This document shows positions 19,261 to 30,518 of a stretch of 64,000 nt of DNA, piece by piece; position 1 is the stretch's first letter; each line of letters opens with the position of its first letter. Both the position numbers and the translations under genes were made by a program. The notes beneath the pieces were generated by a model that saw nothing but the letters and a program-made list of their open reading frames with translations, was not told the DNA's origin and made no database searches. The DNA comes from Notospermus geniculatus (Eukaryota; Nemertea; Pilidiophora; Heteronemertea; Lineidae): assembly GCA_002633025.1 (NCBI GenBank), contig NMRB01003043.1, positions 1 through 64,000 on the forward strand, read 5' to 3'.

Positions 19261-20548
19261 AAAAAACTATTCAACCCAATTATCGCGTTGCACTGGTATC
19301 TCTTGCAGTTGGTGTGACATAGCTTATCATGTCATTCTGAAAAAAAATCACTATAATACTTGGCAAGTTGGATTACTAGCGAGACTGAAACCGTCAGACC
19401 TGACGTATATGGTAAGCGGGATGCTTTCGCGGGATGCTTCTTGTGAGTGTCTCGGTGCCTTGCCGCCCGGATGACAGCATAGACGCCTCAGTAGAGAATC
19501 ATCACTCACCGACCCGCCAGACTGGAATTGTCAAATCGAATATTGGAACGTCGATATTGTTCAGAACTTGGAGAATCGGCCTTCAAACTTATGGGTTTCG
19601 TTGGTGATGGATATGCCGATCAGCCGAAAGACAGAACAGTTTGTATGTCCCAAAACGGCAGACTATTTTGATATCAACTTCAACAATCTGCTAAAATGAT
19701 GGCAGCTGGGTTTTCTCTATTGCTTCCAGTGAACTTTGCGTCACGTACTTTAAGAGGGTGCTTTGACCCCGCAAAAACTAGCAGCTCAGAGTTAGCGGCT
19801 GCTTGGAGGAAACAGCGGCCATTGTCATATCTTGGACCAAAGGTGACTATAGGCCCTATTTTTGGGAAGATATACATGTGGGCCTAGCTGGCTCCACAGC
19901 CCGATCCATGTCTTCAGCCAGAAAAACTCAGGCTTTACGTCCCTACCCGCTCCCTACAGTGACAAATGCGAGAGACGGAGCCGATTTTGCGTTGACCCTA
20001 ATGGTTCAGGACGCACCCTCTCGGTTGTGGTGCCATCCTACTGCACGCAGTTCTATGCCCTGGAACACTTGAGACTTGTTTGTCAACACCGGGAAAGGAA
20101 CTACATGTACCAACTGACGCAGTTCTATGCCCTGGAACACTGAAGACTTGTTTGTCAACACCGGGAAAGGAAGCAGCGTCTACCCAAGACTGGGAGGCGG
20201 CACAACCGGAACCAAGTCGGGGAATACCTATAGACACCCAATATTCTAATTGAAACCTTGCAAAATTGCAGCAAGTTGGTGTAAATGTCCCCCGTTTTCA
20301 ATACCGGCTGACTTCGCCAGACACAACCGAGAGTCCTGATTCCGTGACTTGTTTTGCGTTGGACTGTCTCCCGAAAAAACACCTCTGGTTACTGGCGGTG
20401 GAGGAATCTCAAATTGGAGCTGAGTGGACTAATCCAATGCTGCTGGCTATACCCTGGAGGCTCCCCAAGTATTTCATGGAGTGTCGTGAGGCTGCCTTGA
20501 TTTTTCGAAGCCTTGTAGGCCGAGATAAACCAATGCTAAAATAGCCAG
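19261..20548. other. Unassigned unique stretch
   Basis: Higher GC than its surroundings, with several open frames of 60-95 codons on both strands but none recognisable. It contains the direct duplication at 20045-20172. Confidence 0.4.
20045..20172 (+). repeat. Direct 56-bp duplication
   Basis: ACGCAGTTCTATGCCC through CCGGGAAAGGAA occurs at 20045-20100 and again at 20117-20172 (72-bp period). The 16-bp spacer contains TACATGTA at 20102-20109. Confidence 0.8.
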
Positions 20549-20549
20549 A

Positions 20550-21240
20550 ACACCACATCCTCCCACAGCAGGGCTTTGGTCTCGTTCCTCTTCATACACT
20601 CCACACAAAGCCCTGCTGAAATTGGGCCTCCCAGGCAAGCATGAGGCGGTCAGAAAACCATTGCCCAATCAGAATGCAACATTTTTAGGGTATGAATACC
20701 AGGGTTTGACATAAGCCAAGGCCATTTTCCAAAACACCCTTGCTGGCCCTCTAAACAGTGTTTTGCTAAAGTGTTTAGGCCTATTGTGTGCCTTCATTTG
20801 ATTAATGTGATAATAAACTGGGTCTAGCTGAAATTGACCATCCATGACCTTGGACAACAATCACTTTGGATTAGAATAGAGGGCCAGCAAGGGTGTTTTG
20901 GAAAATGGCCTTGGCTTATGTCAAACCCTGGAATACTAAACAATTATGACTCATAATAACAATCAAAAATAATAAGAATCTTTCCTATACATAGGAAGAA
21001 CGTCTGAGATAAAATTCAGTCAATTTTGGAAAGATCAGTTGACTTGTAAAGCACAAAACTTTAAGGTCAAACGGGGTGAAACCACGAAATTTGTAATTCT
21101 CCAAGTTATCCTGCCAATACAGGGAGTGCAACTGGAGCATGGAACAGCCGCACTAGATTCACTGGATGTTCTATTTCAGCAGGGGTTTGTGTGAGTGGAC
21201 AAAGAGGAGCGAGGTAAAAACCCCTGCTGTGGGATGATGG
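20550..21240. repeat. Inverted repeat pair around a MITE
   Basis: About 70 bp at 20550-20620 returns inverted at 21175-21240. Each arm carries an AGCAGGGCTTTG-like word and its complement, so each also folds on itself. The pair brackets the hAT-like MITE and about 240 bp of unassigned sequence. Confidence 0.6.
20700..20930. mobile_element. hAT-like MITE with 55-bp TIRs
   Basis: TIRs start CAGGGTTTGACATAAGCC and are nearly perfect to TGCTGGCCCTCTA. GAATAC stands on both sides (20694-20699, 20931-20936). The CAGGG terminus is hAT-like, but the visible duplication is 6 rather than 8 bp. The loop holds TAGGCCTA (20776). Confidence 0.7.
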
Positions 21241-21944
21241 AACACCAACTCCACCGACGTGTCAGTTTTTTGCGATGACCAGATTCTTTTTACATCGGAA
21301 ACAAACAGATACGGCAGTCATCGACGAATCGTTCACAAGCGTTCATGAACAGACTACGAAACCGTCCTGGTATGGTATTTGCACACACATTAGGCCAGTC
21401 GCAATCAGCAAAAAGGTACATCATTACATGATTGTTTTTCCGTCGAGTACTCGCCAATAATTGGATAGAGTTCCCAGGACCAAACAATCTCATTACGACA
21501 TTCGTCATCCTAGTTTTCATGTGTACCCTCCTCTGCCCAAGAGGACAATATGTTTTGCCACCTCGTCTCCTCATCTGATGCGTAACTGATGGCCAAACAA
21601 CATCGTGGATGTTTTCCCTGATGATGTTGGCCTGGCGCAGTCTGTCAACACGGTCAACGCACGTTTGCAAATACAGAACCCGAGTTCGTACAGCAATGTA
21701 GCTTTTTTGAGGAGAAAAAAGCAACGGCCAACAGCAACTGATACCTGTAAGCTTCTTTGGCAGAAAAATCAGCAGGAAGCAAAAATAAAGTGATGTGGAT
21801 GACATGATTGTGATGCCCGTTGCTAGATCGAGGAAGCGAAGTCGAAGCACAAAACTCATACAAAGAAGGAAAAGGAAACACTGGACATCATCATGTAGCA
21901 AAGAAAGATTTGGAAACGTGCGGTTCGTGAGGCTTTCACTCAAG
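21241..21944 (-). other. Region of the longest open frame, not called a gene
   Basis: A 217-codon frame runs 21943-21290 on the minus strand. It begins in the TIR of the next element, has a hydrophobic stretch early (FLFLLCMSFVLRL) and Cys/Arg-rich ends, and matches no family I know. It could be a decayed exon or chance. Confidence 0.2.
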
Positions 21945-22328
21945 CAATGAGGAACCCGCCCTGCGGTTTTTCCCGACAGGTCGGCGCTGCAAGCGGTTGT
22001 ACCGAAACGACGTCACTGACCTCAATTTAGGTGTTGGACGCTGCGTCATGAAAAATTTCCTGTACCGGTACATTTTTCTACAGGAAGAATGACACACTAA
22101 AGACGTTGCTTTTATCGCCATCGTATCTCTTCATTTTAAGAGAAAAAGGAATGAGATTAAAAGAAAATTTCATCTGCTACACGATGATGTAAGTTTTACT
22201 GTCAGGCGACCAACACAAATGGTTTATTTTCACGCCAGAAATGAATGGAAATAACGTTACAAAAAAGAGACTTCGGTACAACCGCTGGCAGCGCCACGTC
22301 GTGACTTTAGTGTGCGGGTTCCTCATTG
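21945..22328. mobile_element. TIR element (MITE)
   Basis: Ends CAATGAGGAACCCGC and GCGGGTTCCTCATTG; inner arms GGCGCTGCAAGCGGTTGTAC / GTACAACCGCTGGCAGCGCC. A CTCAA word lies just outside both ends with one extra base, so the target duplication is uncertain. Confidence 0.6.
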
Positions 22329-22392
22329 GCTCAACTATCAGCTAAACACCGAAGTAGGCCTACACATGTTAGTTTTGATTTGACTAGTACTG

Positions 22393-22640
22393 AGCCCTGG
22401 TGGTCTAGTTGCTCATACCTTCGGCTAGCGGTCATGAGGTTGCAGGTTCGAGTCCCACTGTCGGCCTGAGACTTGGGCCTACCTTGCCTCACTTCACCCA
22501 GGTGTATAAATGGGTGCCGTTAGAATGATCAGGGCAGGGCGCTGAATGAGCACCTTCTCTGAGTTCTACTAAAGCGTTTCAGGACAGTCCGGATGACCGT
22601 TGTTGATGTCAGATATGAACCAAACTTCACCTTCAACCTT
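22393..22640 (+). mobile_element. tRNA-derived SINE, family A, diverged
   Basis: A-box-like GGTGGTCTAGTTGCTC, B box GGTTCGAGTCCC, then the family body (CACCCAGGTGTATAAATGGG, GAGTTCTACT, TTGATGTCAGATAT). It is the most diverged copy in the window. Confidence 0.7.
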
Positions 22641-24606
22641 ACGCTTCATACTGTCCCGTTTTCAAAATTCAATTTTTGTTTCTTAGTTTGGCATTACATT
22701 CGACTAACCAGAACCGAGTTGCATTGCCTCATCAGCTAACAACATCTTCAAATGGTGGGTTAAAGATTTCATTTATCATCTTCGTCTTGTCACTCATTAT
22801 GCGCGGCAACCGGCGCCAACAATTTCCAAGTTTTAACCTAAGTAACGTTAGTGTCTTCGATTGTATCTCCGAGGATTAGGGTCTGTGCAATCTCGTCTAA
22901 TTGGCACTCAGAGAAGGCAGGAGAAGATGAAAGAAAAGATCACGGGGCATATTTTCTAGATTTACTTATGTAAAGTTTCAAGACATTGGTAAGGCAATGG
23001 GAGACTATAGAGGACGTGCAGCGACGATTATGACGTCACCGCGACGACGAGATGCCGCCATGTTGGACGTCAAATGTAGACACTGAATTACAAGATTTCT
23101 TATAAGTATAAGCAACAAGTACAATGCTAAAATTTCTGCATGTGAAAATCTTTATTTTGGCTTGGTGATTAAAAGGGCATCACGAGTGTCAACTTCATTG
23201 CTTGTTTCTTTTTACGCATGAGTTATGACCCCCCCCCCCCCCCCNNNNNNNNNNNNNNNNNNNNNNCGCCCCCCCCCCCCCACTCAGGGGTCAACCATAC
23301 TACATGCTCGTTCCAATTTTCTCAGGAAAAGGGGTCATTTTCGGCAGCACTGTTCGGGAAAAAATTTCCGAAAAACACTAAGAATAGGGGTACTTTGAAT
23401 GACTTTTCTCGAAAAATTCTTAAAAAGGGGGTCAAAAGGTTCTCTTCCCGAAAAAATAATAAAAAGGGGTATGAAAGTCCTATTTTCAATGAAAAAGCTT
23501 GTAAAAAAGGGGGTGAAAATCGCTTGGTTCCTTCAATTAGGGGGTCTAATTGCATGAAAAATATTTATGGCAAAGACGCGCGAAAAGGCGCTCAATTTTT
23601 CTAGAATTTAATTCTTAATAACTGAGTTATGAGCAAAAGAAAGTGGTGGTGTCGGGCACCTAACTGATACCGATTTATCTCGGCATTGGTCGTCAAGGAG
23701 TTAAAGAAATTGTCCAGACAGATTAATAGTAATCCTTCACAATTGCTGCATGCGTTTCTAAAAACCTGTAACTCGTGCCTTCAGATTGCAGCTAACAAAA
23801 GTCTTATCAATTCGCAATGGTCTCCTTCCTAACTCCCTGTTTCTCACAGATAGCAAAAGACTTTGAAGAGAAAAAAAACAAAGTCGTGTCGTCGAATTAT
23901 CTTCGGTTTTATGCCATGTTTGAGGTCGGCTCTTCATCCCTGTTTACGGAGATTGACTTCATCCTGATCAGACTCTTATAAGATTGCCACCATAGCGTGA
24001 TAATCCTCTTGTCCTGTTCTCTGTCCGGAATGTTAGCCTCGATTTAAAGACACGTTAGGTCATTAATCAACTTCTTTAATAAAAAGTGTCCGGTACCAAC
24101 CAAAGAGCTATCCGTCTTCCGCGTTGGGACAATTCAATGGCCGGGTCGGGACATAAAGCCCTTGATGAAAGATCTGACAACGGTGGATAACAGGTTCTAA
24201 GCCAGTTAATTACTGGCGTGAAAAGGCCAAAGGATCGCATCGCGCTGTCATAGGTGTCTTCTTCTTGAGTGTAAGGCATTGTTTTAGTCGATGATGGGTC
24301 TGTTTTGTTGCTTGGTATCAATTTTGGTCCTCCAGTTCTCCTTTGTACAAGATAGGTCATCAATCAAAGAAAAGGGGAAAAACAATGTCCAGTGGTGTCG
24401 TAACAACTTGGGTTTCAGGGAGAGATAATTGCTGTACTCTGAAAGCAGGATGCCGTTAGTGGTCAGGATGCTCCGTTTCTTCTCTACCAGTAAATAACGT
24501 CGTCTGAATTTTTGAACGGGTGAAAACGAAGAAGGATATGCAGTCCAACCCATTCTTTCATGTATGTATCATACAATGAGTTGCTAAGACCTCACTGATA
24601 TGCCGG
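22641..24606. other. Unassigned stretch with poly-C and assembly gap
   Basis: A 22-base N run (23245-23266) sits inside poly-C. Downstream, 23310-23560 is low-complexity AAAAAGGGGGT-type sequence. 24057-24240 resembles 25708-25845 at low identity. No gene recognised. Confidence 0.5.
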
Positions 24607-24880
24607 TGAGGAGCCCGGTGGTGTAGTGGTTCGGGTCTCCGACTAGCGGTCAGAGGGTCCCTGGTTCGAATCCCACTGGGCGCGAGATTTTGGGCAAGTC
24701 TCTTTGCCTCACTGGCCTCTCTCCACCCAGGTGTATAAATGGGTACCAGTCGGAAATGCTCGATTGTAGCGCTGAATGAGCAGCTACTCTGATACTGAAA
24801 GGTGTACAGTCGGATGAGAACCTCTACCGTAGTTGATATCAGATAATAAACCCAAACTTTTTTCACTTTCAACTTTTTTC
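24607..24880 (+). mobile_element. tRNA-derived SINE, family A
   Basis: GGTGGTGTAGTGGTTCGGG (A box region), GGTTCGAATCCC (B box), CACCCAGGTGTATAAATGGG, and the 3' tail CAGATAATAAACCC. An internal short deletion near 24800 sets it apart from the 35297 copy. Confidence 0.8.
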
Positions 24881-25078
24881 TCGATCCAATTCAAGAATGA
24901 ACAGTCATGGACTGAGTGGGGGGGGGGGGGCGATAGCCCCNCCTTGCAATTCTTGTCATCCACAAGTCTCCTTCAAAGTTAACAGTAAAGGTTGGTATAG
25001 TTATGCACTTTCTGTCTTTGACTGATGGCTTGGCAGTTGCGAATACGTCATACTTGACGTAGAGCACTGACCCAGATA

Positions 25079-25383
25079 CACTGAAAAACTTTTCTTCATC
25101 AAACTGACGAACTTAGGTTCGTTTTCCATTATCACCAAACTGAGTATCCATTAAATTCGTCAAAATGACAAGTCCAGGTTCGTCATTTTGACGAACTCTT
25201 GACGAACATGAACAAGTGTTCATCAAAATGACGAACGTGGACTTGTCATTTTGACGAACACGTGTTCATGTTCGTCAAAATGACGAACCTGGACTTGTCA
25301 TTTTGACGAATTTAGATACTCAGTTTGGTGATAATGAAAACGAACCTAAGTTCGTCATTTTGATGAGGAAAAGTTTTTCAGTG
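25079..25383. mobile_element. Foldback element built of TTCGTC/GACGAA palindromes
   Basis: Arms CACTGAAAAACTTTTC and GAAAAGTTTTTCAGTG extend about 90 bp (through ACCAAACTGAGTATC). The centre repeats GTTCGTCATTTTGACGAAC, itself palindromic, in several phases. TA precedes the left end, AA follows the right. Ends are CA..TG. Confidence 0.7.
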
Positions 25384-26518
25384 AATGCACCCATCATCAG
25401 TCTTGTGTATAGTTGGGCCACTAAAATGTCTTCACCGCCTGAGAATCAAACTCCCTAAACAGTGTGGATATTTACGACTTCTGCCTGACGTCTGCATTCG
25501 ATTCATGGAGGTGCAACGACTAAGTTTTCTCTCGAAGAGAATCTCACGCAAGAAAACTCTTTGAGAAGTATCTTCAGATTTTTCTCAGCAGATATGAAGA
25601 CAGTGAGCAAATTGCTCCCTTTGTTTTCTCACCACCCCAAACACACGATATCGGTTTTTTTCTTTCAATGCGTCTGATTTACGGATATGCCTACCCTTGG
25701 ACTCCGTCGGTCATTAATCACTTAAAAGTGTCCAATGCCAACTCAAATGCTATCTGTCTTTGTTCGAAGACAATCCAATGTTAGAAGCGGAATGAACACA
25801 GGTTCTATGACAGTTAATTACGAGGGAACGTTCAAGAGATTGCCAGTCAGTGACCATAGCTAAGTTGAAGGCCCGCTTTTTTGTACATTTTTGGCGATAA
25901 TGTGTGGGGTTTTTGCTGGCAAACGTCTTTTCCAAAGTCATTCCTTGGTGTTTAATGTTTGAAAGTAAATGTAGTTATTAATCACTGCAATGATGAAATC
26001 AGACCTCTCAAACTGCAAAAGAAGTTTTATTACAAATACGTAAGAAAAAAAATCATTTTTTGAGCCACGGACAAGGTTGAAACATCGGAAATAAGGTTCC
26101 TGAAGTGGAGCAAGAAACTTCGAAATTTAGGTTGAAAAATCGACAGTTCTGGGACATCAGGCCGATTTCAATCATGTATGAACCACAGCACTATCGGAAA
26201 TCACATGATGTTGTCCAAAAAGGGGTCAAACTTAGTAAGAGAAGGGCCGGGTAGGAACGACACCTGGTGTTAAAAGGCTGAACCCCCTGAAACCCTCAGG
26301 TAACATCTATTGTAATGAGCTCGCGTCAGTATTATTCAAATCAAAAGGGCGCACTGGCAATGCAAGATGTAACAATACGGCACCAAGATTGCTGTATGTT
26401 TGTTCGTGTTGACATTGAAAGGTTTTGTCATTCGTCAGAAAAATACCTAGAGTTTGAGCATGGGGGCGAGGGAATGTAACCGACAAGACATCTCAATACA
26501 TCATCGGCCCCAACAATA
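25384..26518. other. Unassigned stretch
   Basis: Contains 25708-25845, which resembles 24057-24240 (shared words GGTCATTAATCA, AAAAGTGTCC, CAGTTAATTAC). No gene or RNA seen. Confidence 0.4.
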
Positions 26519-26981
26519 CAGTAGTGTGCAAAAATATTACAACACTTCGCAAATCTTAAGAAACTGATGTTTTATTTGGTCCCAGAGCCTGGATTTCACT
26601 TCCCTGCCATTGCAAAAGGTAAAGGCAAAGGTTCCAAGATTCTTTCACCTACGAATTTTTCAGTCCAGTCCTTTTTGTTTACATTGTGTCTATATATTTT
26701 CTAAGAGTTTCAACCCCAGTGTTATTCCACGCTCTCAGAAGCTCATTCCAGAGTGTTTCCTTAGAGTTATTCAACATTTCCAAAATGCAGTATGTTCCCA
26801 AGAAATTGACAAAGGTATTATGCACGTGTCTCTGGAACATTCATTATGCAATATCAGTATGGTTGAAGGTTCCATTAATGAAAGAAACGATGGTTTCATG
26901 GCTACATTGGGGTCATTTTATTGAAATAATACTTTGTTTTCCAGTTCATGGCAAGTGTTCTAATATTTTTGCACACCAATG
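26519..26981. mobile_element. Tc1-like TA-flanked element
   Basis: TIRs CAGTAGTGTGCAAAAATATT and AATATTTTTGCACACCAATG, with ACAACACTT / AAGTGTTC just inside. TA flanks both ends (26517-26518, 26982-26983). The ends are CA..TG. Frames of 104 and 107 codons inside are unrecognised and overlap each other. A partial copy is at 100-248. Confidence 0.7.
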
Positions 26982-27639
26982 TAATTTGTATGATTTTCAC
27001 CTTCAATGAGATGCAAAATGCGATTATCAAAACTGATTTGAATACAGTGACTGCTACTGACATCATTCGAAACTCGGTAACTTTTCTTCCAAGCATCACC
27101 AGCTTGTAGTCAAGTATCCTCTACGTAGTAAAAAAAACGATGATCGATTTGTTATGAAAAAAGGATGCAATGCAACATAAAAAGAACACCAACGGAATGA
27201 AGAACAAATTAGACAAATGTCCTACAATGATTAAGTATTTCTCTTGTGACATCATTCATCCGGGTACTAAGTGATAGATGATCTCCTGTGGCGCGAAGGT
27301 AGAAAACACTGCTCTCCCCATTTCCTGGAGGGAAGAAAGAGCAAGTGCTTATGAAGTACTGCAGATGGTTTCATCATAATTGCACTGGGATTATCAGTCT
27401 GTAGTATATAAAAGAGTTTAGATCTTTGGCAAGTTAGACTGGAATGGTCAGCATTTGTAATATCTTTACAGATGATTTCGTGATGGTTTCATATATGATT
27501 CAGAAGTTTGAATTGAACTTGTTTCCATTGAGATTATGATAGATTAGTCGAATCATTTATCATCATCAAAGCCATTGGCGCAAAATGTAAGATTGTCCTG
27601 AAGGAATATGTCAGCTGTACGGACAATAGGCTCGAGGAG
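26982..27639. other. Unassigned AT-rich stretch
   Basis: TATATAAAAG at 27405-27414 looks like a TATA box, but no exon follows and the base composition makes it likely by chance. Confidence 0.35.
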
Positions 27640-28255
27640 CATTGATAGCCTAGTGGTTATCACGTCCGCTTAGCAAGCGGCAGGTACAGGGTTCGAATCC
27701 ACCCCTGGCCATGTGAGATTAATCATCCCTGGTACTGCAGTCCGTCGCATGCGACAGTAAGTCGTGGTACCATGTACCTTGTTCCGATTTACTCCATGGA
27801 CAGTAAGCCGTGGTGCCTTGTACCTTGTTCCGATTTACTCCATGGACAGTAAGCCGCGGTGCCTTGTACCTTGTTCCGATTTACTCAATGGACAGTAAGC
27901 CGCGGTGCCTTGTACCTTGTTCCGATTTACCATGTTTACTCCATGGGACAGTAAGCCGTGGTGGCTTGTACCTTGGGCCTTTGCAAGGCAGGTAAAAGAC
28001 CCCATCCAAGTGGGGAACATGAGAAGCTTGTGATGGCCTCATCCGTATTGCAACTGTCGTGACAGTGTATGATAATATAATCGACTTACTCCATTATACT
28101 TTGTACCGATTTATGGGACAGTAAGCCGCCTGCCCTGTACCTTGTTTCTTTGCAAGGACAAGTAAAAGACCCCATCCAAGGGAGGAACATTGAGTAGCTT
28201 GAGATGGCCTCTTCCGTCATGTCCGTACTGCAATGTGTATGATATAATTTAACAG
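27640..28255 (+). mobile_element. tRNA-derived SINE, family B, expanded by internal tandem repeats
   Basis: The tRNA-like head (TAGCCTAGTGGTTATCAC, then GCTTAGCAAGCGG, then GGTTCGAATCC) has an Ala-like AGC anticodon loop but no intact acceptor stem. The body unit ending GTACCTTGTTCCGATTTACT repeats with a 46-bp period (ATGGA at 27796, 27842, 27888) and once more at 55 bp. A second pass of the 3' body follows to about 28230. Confidence 0.75.
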
Positions 28256-28277
28256 ATTTACTCCATTCATGCCATTA

Positions 28278-28584
28278 CAGGGCCGTAGCTAGCTTTTTTC
28301 GCTGGGGGGGGGGGATGACCTCAAAGCAGATGACCTCAACGGACGTGGGCTTCGCCTTCCGGCGCCGAAGGGGCCGGTTTTGCGGGGGCCTGGGGGACGT
28401 CCCCCATAAAAATTTTGAAAATTAGAAGCTCTGAGATGCGATTTTAAGTCAATTTCCTGCACTCTGAGACACGGACAATAATGATCGTTTTGATTTTGCT
28501 GAAAAAAATATTTTTTGCACAATAAAAAATTTGCTTGGGGGGGGAGGGCATTTGCCCCCTGTCCTTATGCTAGCTACGGGCCTG
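28278..28584. mobile_element. hAT-like MITE with 5-bp TSD
   Basis: TIRs CAGGGCCGTAGCTAGC and GCTAGCTACGGGCCTG, perfect over 16 bp, flanked by CATTA on both sides (28273-28277, 28585-28589). G-runs sit just inside each TIR. No coding frame. Confidence 0.8.
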
Positions 28585-29914
28585 CATTATAGCGAGCGAT
28601 TGTTTGAATCAGTTAGACATACGTATGAAACCATCAACAGGTTATTTTGCATTTTAAATATGGTGTGTGCCATCGAATCGATGTGATGCCTCCGGTTCGC
28701 TTAGTTTTTCTCGACAAAGGCGTTTATTTGACATTGTGTTTACGCGATAAAACAATTAGTAATCCTTTGTCAATTTAATTCAATATGCCTGCATCCACTT
28801 TAGAAAGTGATTTTCGTTAATTTCCTGTCCTGGTTCCTCAATAAAGCGAAAACAATAAATGAAAGTTGTTATTCCTGCATCCCATGCGATTCAACATCCT
28901 GCGCAAAACGGTTACATTTTTGTTCACAAATTTGTGATGGTTATATTCGTGATTATATCAATTTCCTGTTTTAAAGCAAACGCTTTTTGTCGAATATCAC
29001 GCGTTGGAAAGGAATAAAGGATATATTTTATGTTACCTTATTCACAATGACTTTCAATTACATTTGGTTTTTAGAGAATTTCTTTGCGGACGTTGTCTGG
29101 CAAAAAAAGCATGAAAGCGAAACAGCAAACTTACAACCGTAATATCATATTCGGTTTAATGCACGACTTACCACATTTCATCAATATGACAATTTCCGTT
29201 TGATTGATAACAAAATTGTACATTATGAAATTGCAAATCTCATTTTGCAGATGGTCTCTGGAAGTGTTCTACTCTGTAAATATACTTTGGATTACTGGTA
29301 AGGCGATTATATTATTTTCTAACTCGATGAACTTCTATAGTTCTACTAGTAGAATTCAGCACAACTAGACCACGTGTTTGTACACATAGTGCGTGCATAA
29401 TGCATGTAATATTGACATTTGAATGGAACTCATCTTGTTTGTCACATAAACCATGTAAACGCAATCGTACATTACCGTTTTTTACCGGCTTTTAGGGTAA
29501 CAAGCAAAAGCAGAAATATTGCATGCAATCGCCGACGCCAAAGTTTTTCAATCATTGTTTGCCAGCAAGCCATAGTTTTTCAATCACAAATATATTATTT
29601 TTTATTCTGAGCCTTCAGCGATCGGAGTTCTTTGCTACTATCTGATATCAAACAACAGGTTTTTGAAAAAACGACGTTGATGAATAGCCAGCACTAAAAT
29701 CCCTGTTTAGTAAATGAAAGTGATCTGATAAAATAATTCGTTTTCGGAATATGCATTGAGTATGAGTCATGTGCATACTCCAAAATCAAGAAAAACAATG
29801 GAAAAGGAAAAAAGAAAGTTTGATCTAAAAGAACCCTAACCCCCGGCAGACCTAATTCACAAGGCCTCTAAAATCTTTCTAAAATCTGAACCTTCTAAAC
29901 TACATGTGCTGCCC
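28585..29914. other. AT-rich unassigned stretch
   Basis: No inverted pairs, SINE boxes or plausible exons seen. Confidence 0.4.
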
Positions 29915-29978
29915 TTGAGTGCTGGCGATTGATGCCTTATATGCGAGGGTCCGTGGGTTCGAGTCCGGTAGGAAGCTA
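29915..29978 (+). mobile_element. SINE family C, head fragment
   Basis: GTGCTGGCGATTGATGCC, then the B-box-like GGTTCGAGTCCGGTAGGAAGC. It is cut at the TA by the next element and its expected tail (TGTCTTTCACC) is absent on the far side. Confidence 0.55.
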
Positions 29979-30516
29979 CACTGACTGACAGAAATATTAG
30001 GGCACTTTCAAAATTCTAAGTCATTTTCCTCTTTTTCCTTCCTTTTGTCTCTAATCACTAATTATTTTTCTTATTGATGAGAACATTTTTACCTTGGCAA
30101 GTGGGTTATATAATCCCATGAGATTGTCTATACCAAAGGTTATTGACAAGGGGTTGCTGATATATGAATAACAAAGACAATCATGATGTGCTTCGTCCAT
30201 TCTTGTCACCTCCAAAAGCTTTAGCCTTTGAATTTGAGAGTTTTGAATGGAACCCACCATACCGGTAATTATCTTTGTTATTCGTACATCAGCAACCACT
30301 TGTCAATAACCTTTGGCATAGACAATCTTATGGAATTATATAACCCTCTTTGCCAAGGTAAAAATGTTCTCATCAATAAGAAAAATAACCAGTGGTTAGA
30401 GACAAAAGGAAGGAAAAAGAGGAATAATAATAATATTTATTGTTTTAAGACCGTTACACTAGTGTCTCAAATGACTTAGAATTTTGAAAGTGTCCTAATA
30501 TTTCTGTCCACCAGTA
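29979..30516. mobile_element. Long-TIR Tc1-like element
   Basis: Arms of about 200 bp: GACAGAAATATTAGGGCAC... and ...GTGTCCTAATATTTCTGTCC, with extended pairing through TCTTATTGATGAGAACATTTTT and TTATTGACAAG. TA at 29977-29978 and 30517-30518. The right arm has an AATAATAATAATATTTATTG insert (about 30421-30466). Opposed frames of 80-odd codons are products of the inverted arms, not genes. Confidence 0.75.
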
Positions 30517-30518
30517 TA

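Noticed and set aside
21290-21943. 217-codon minus-strand open frame, the longest in the window
   Set aside because: Its start lies in a transposon TIR, no domain or motif is recognisable, and it lies between repeats in otherwise non-coding DNA. Not called as a gene.
23218-23604. 128-codon frame across the N gap
   Set aside because: It reads through poly-C and unknown bases into Lys/Gly-rich low-complexity sequence; not coding evidence.
27405-27414. TATA box promoter
   Set aside because: TATATAAAAG in AT-rich DNA with no exon or initiator context.
27640-27715. Possible tRNA-Ala gene
   Set aside because: A and B boxes and an AGC loop are present, but there is no paired acceptor stem, and the same sequence heads a dispersed SINE family.
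30051-30479. Two 82-83 codon frames with similar peptides on opposite strands
   Set aside because: They are produced by the long inverted arms of the element at 29979-30516.
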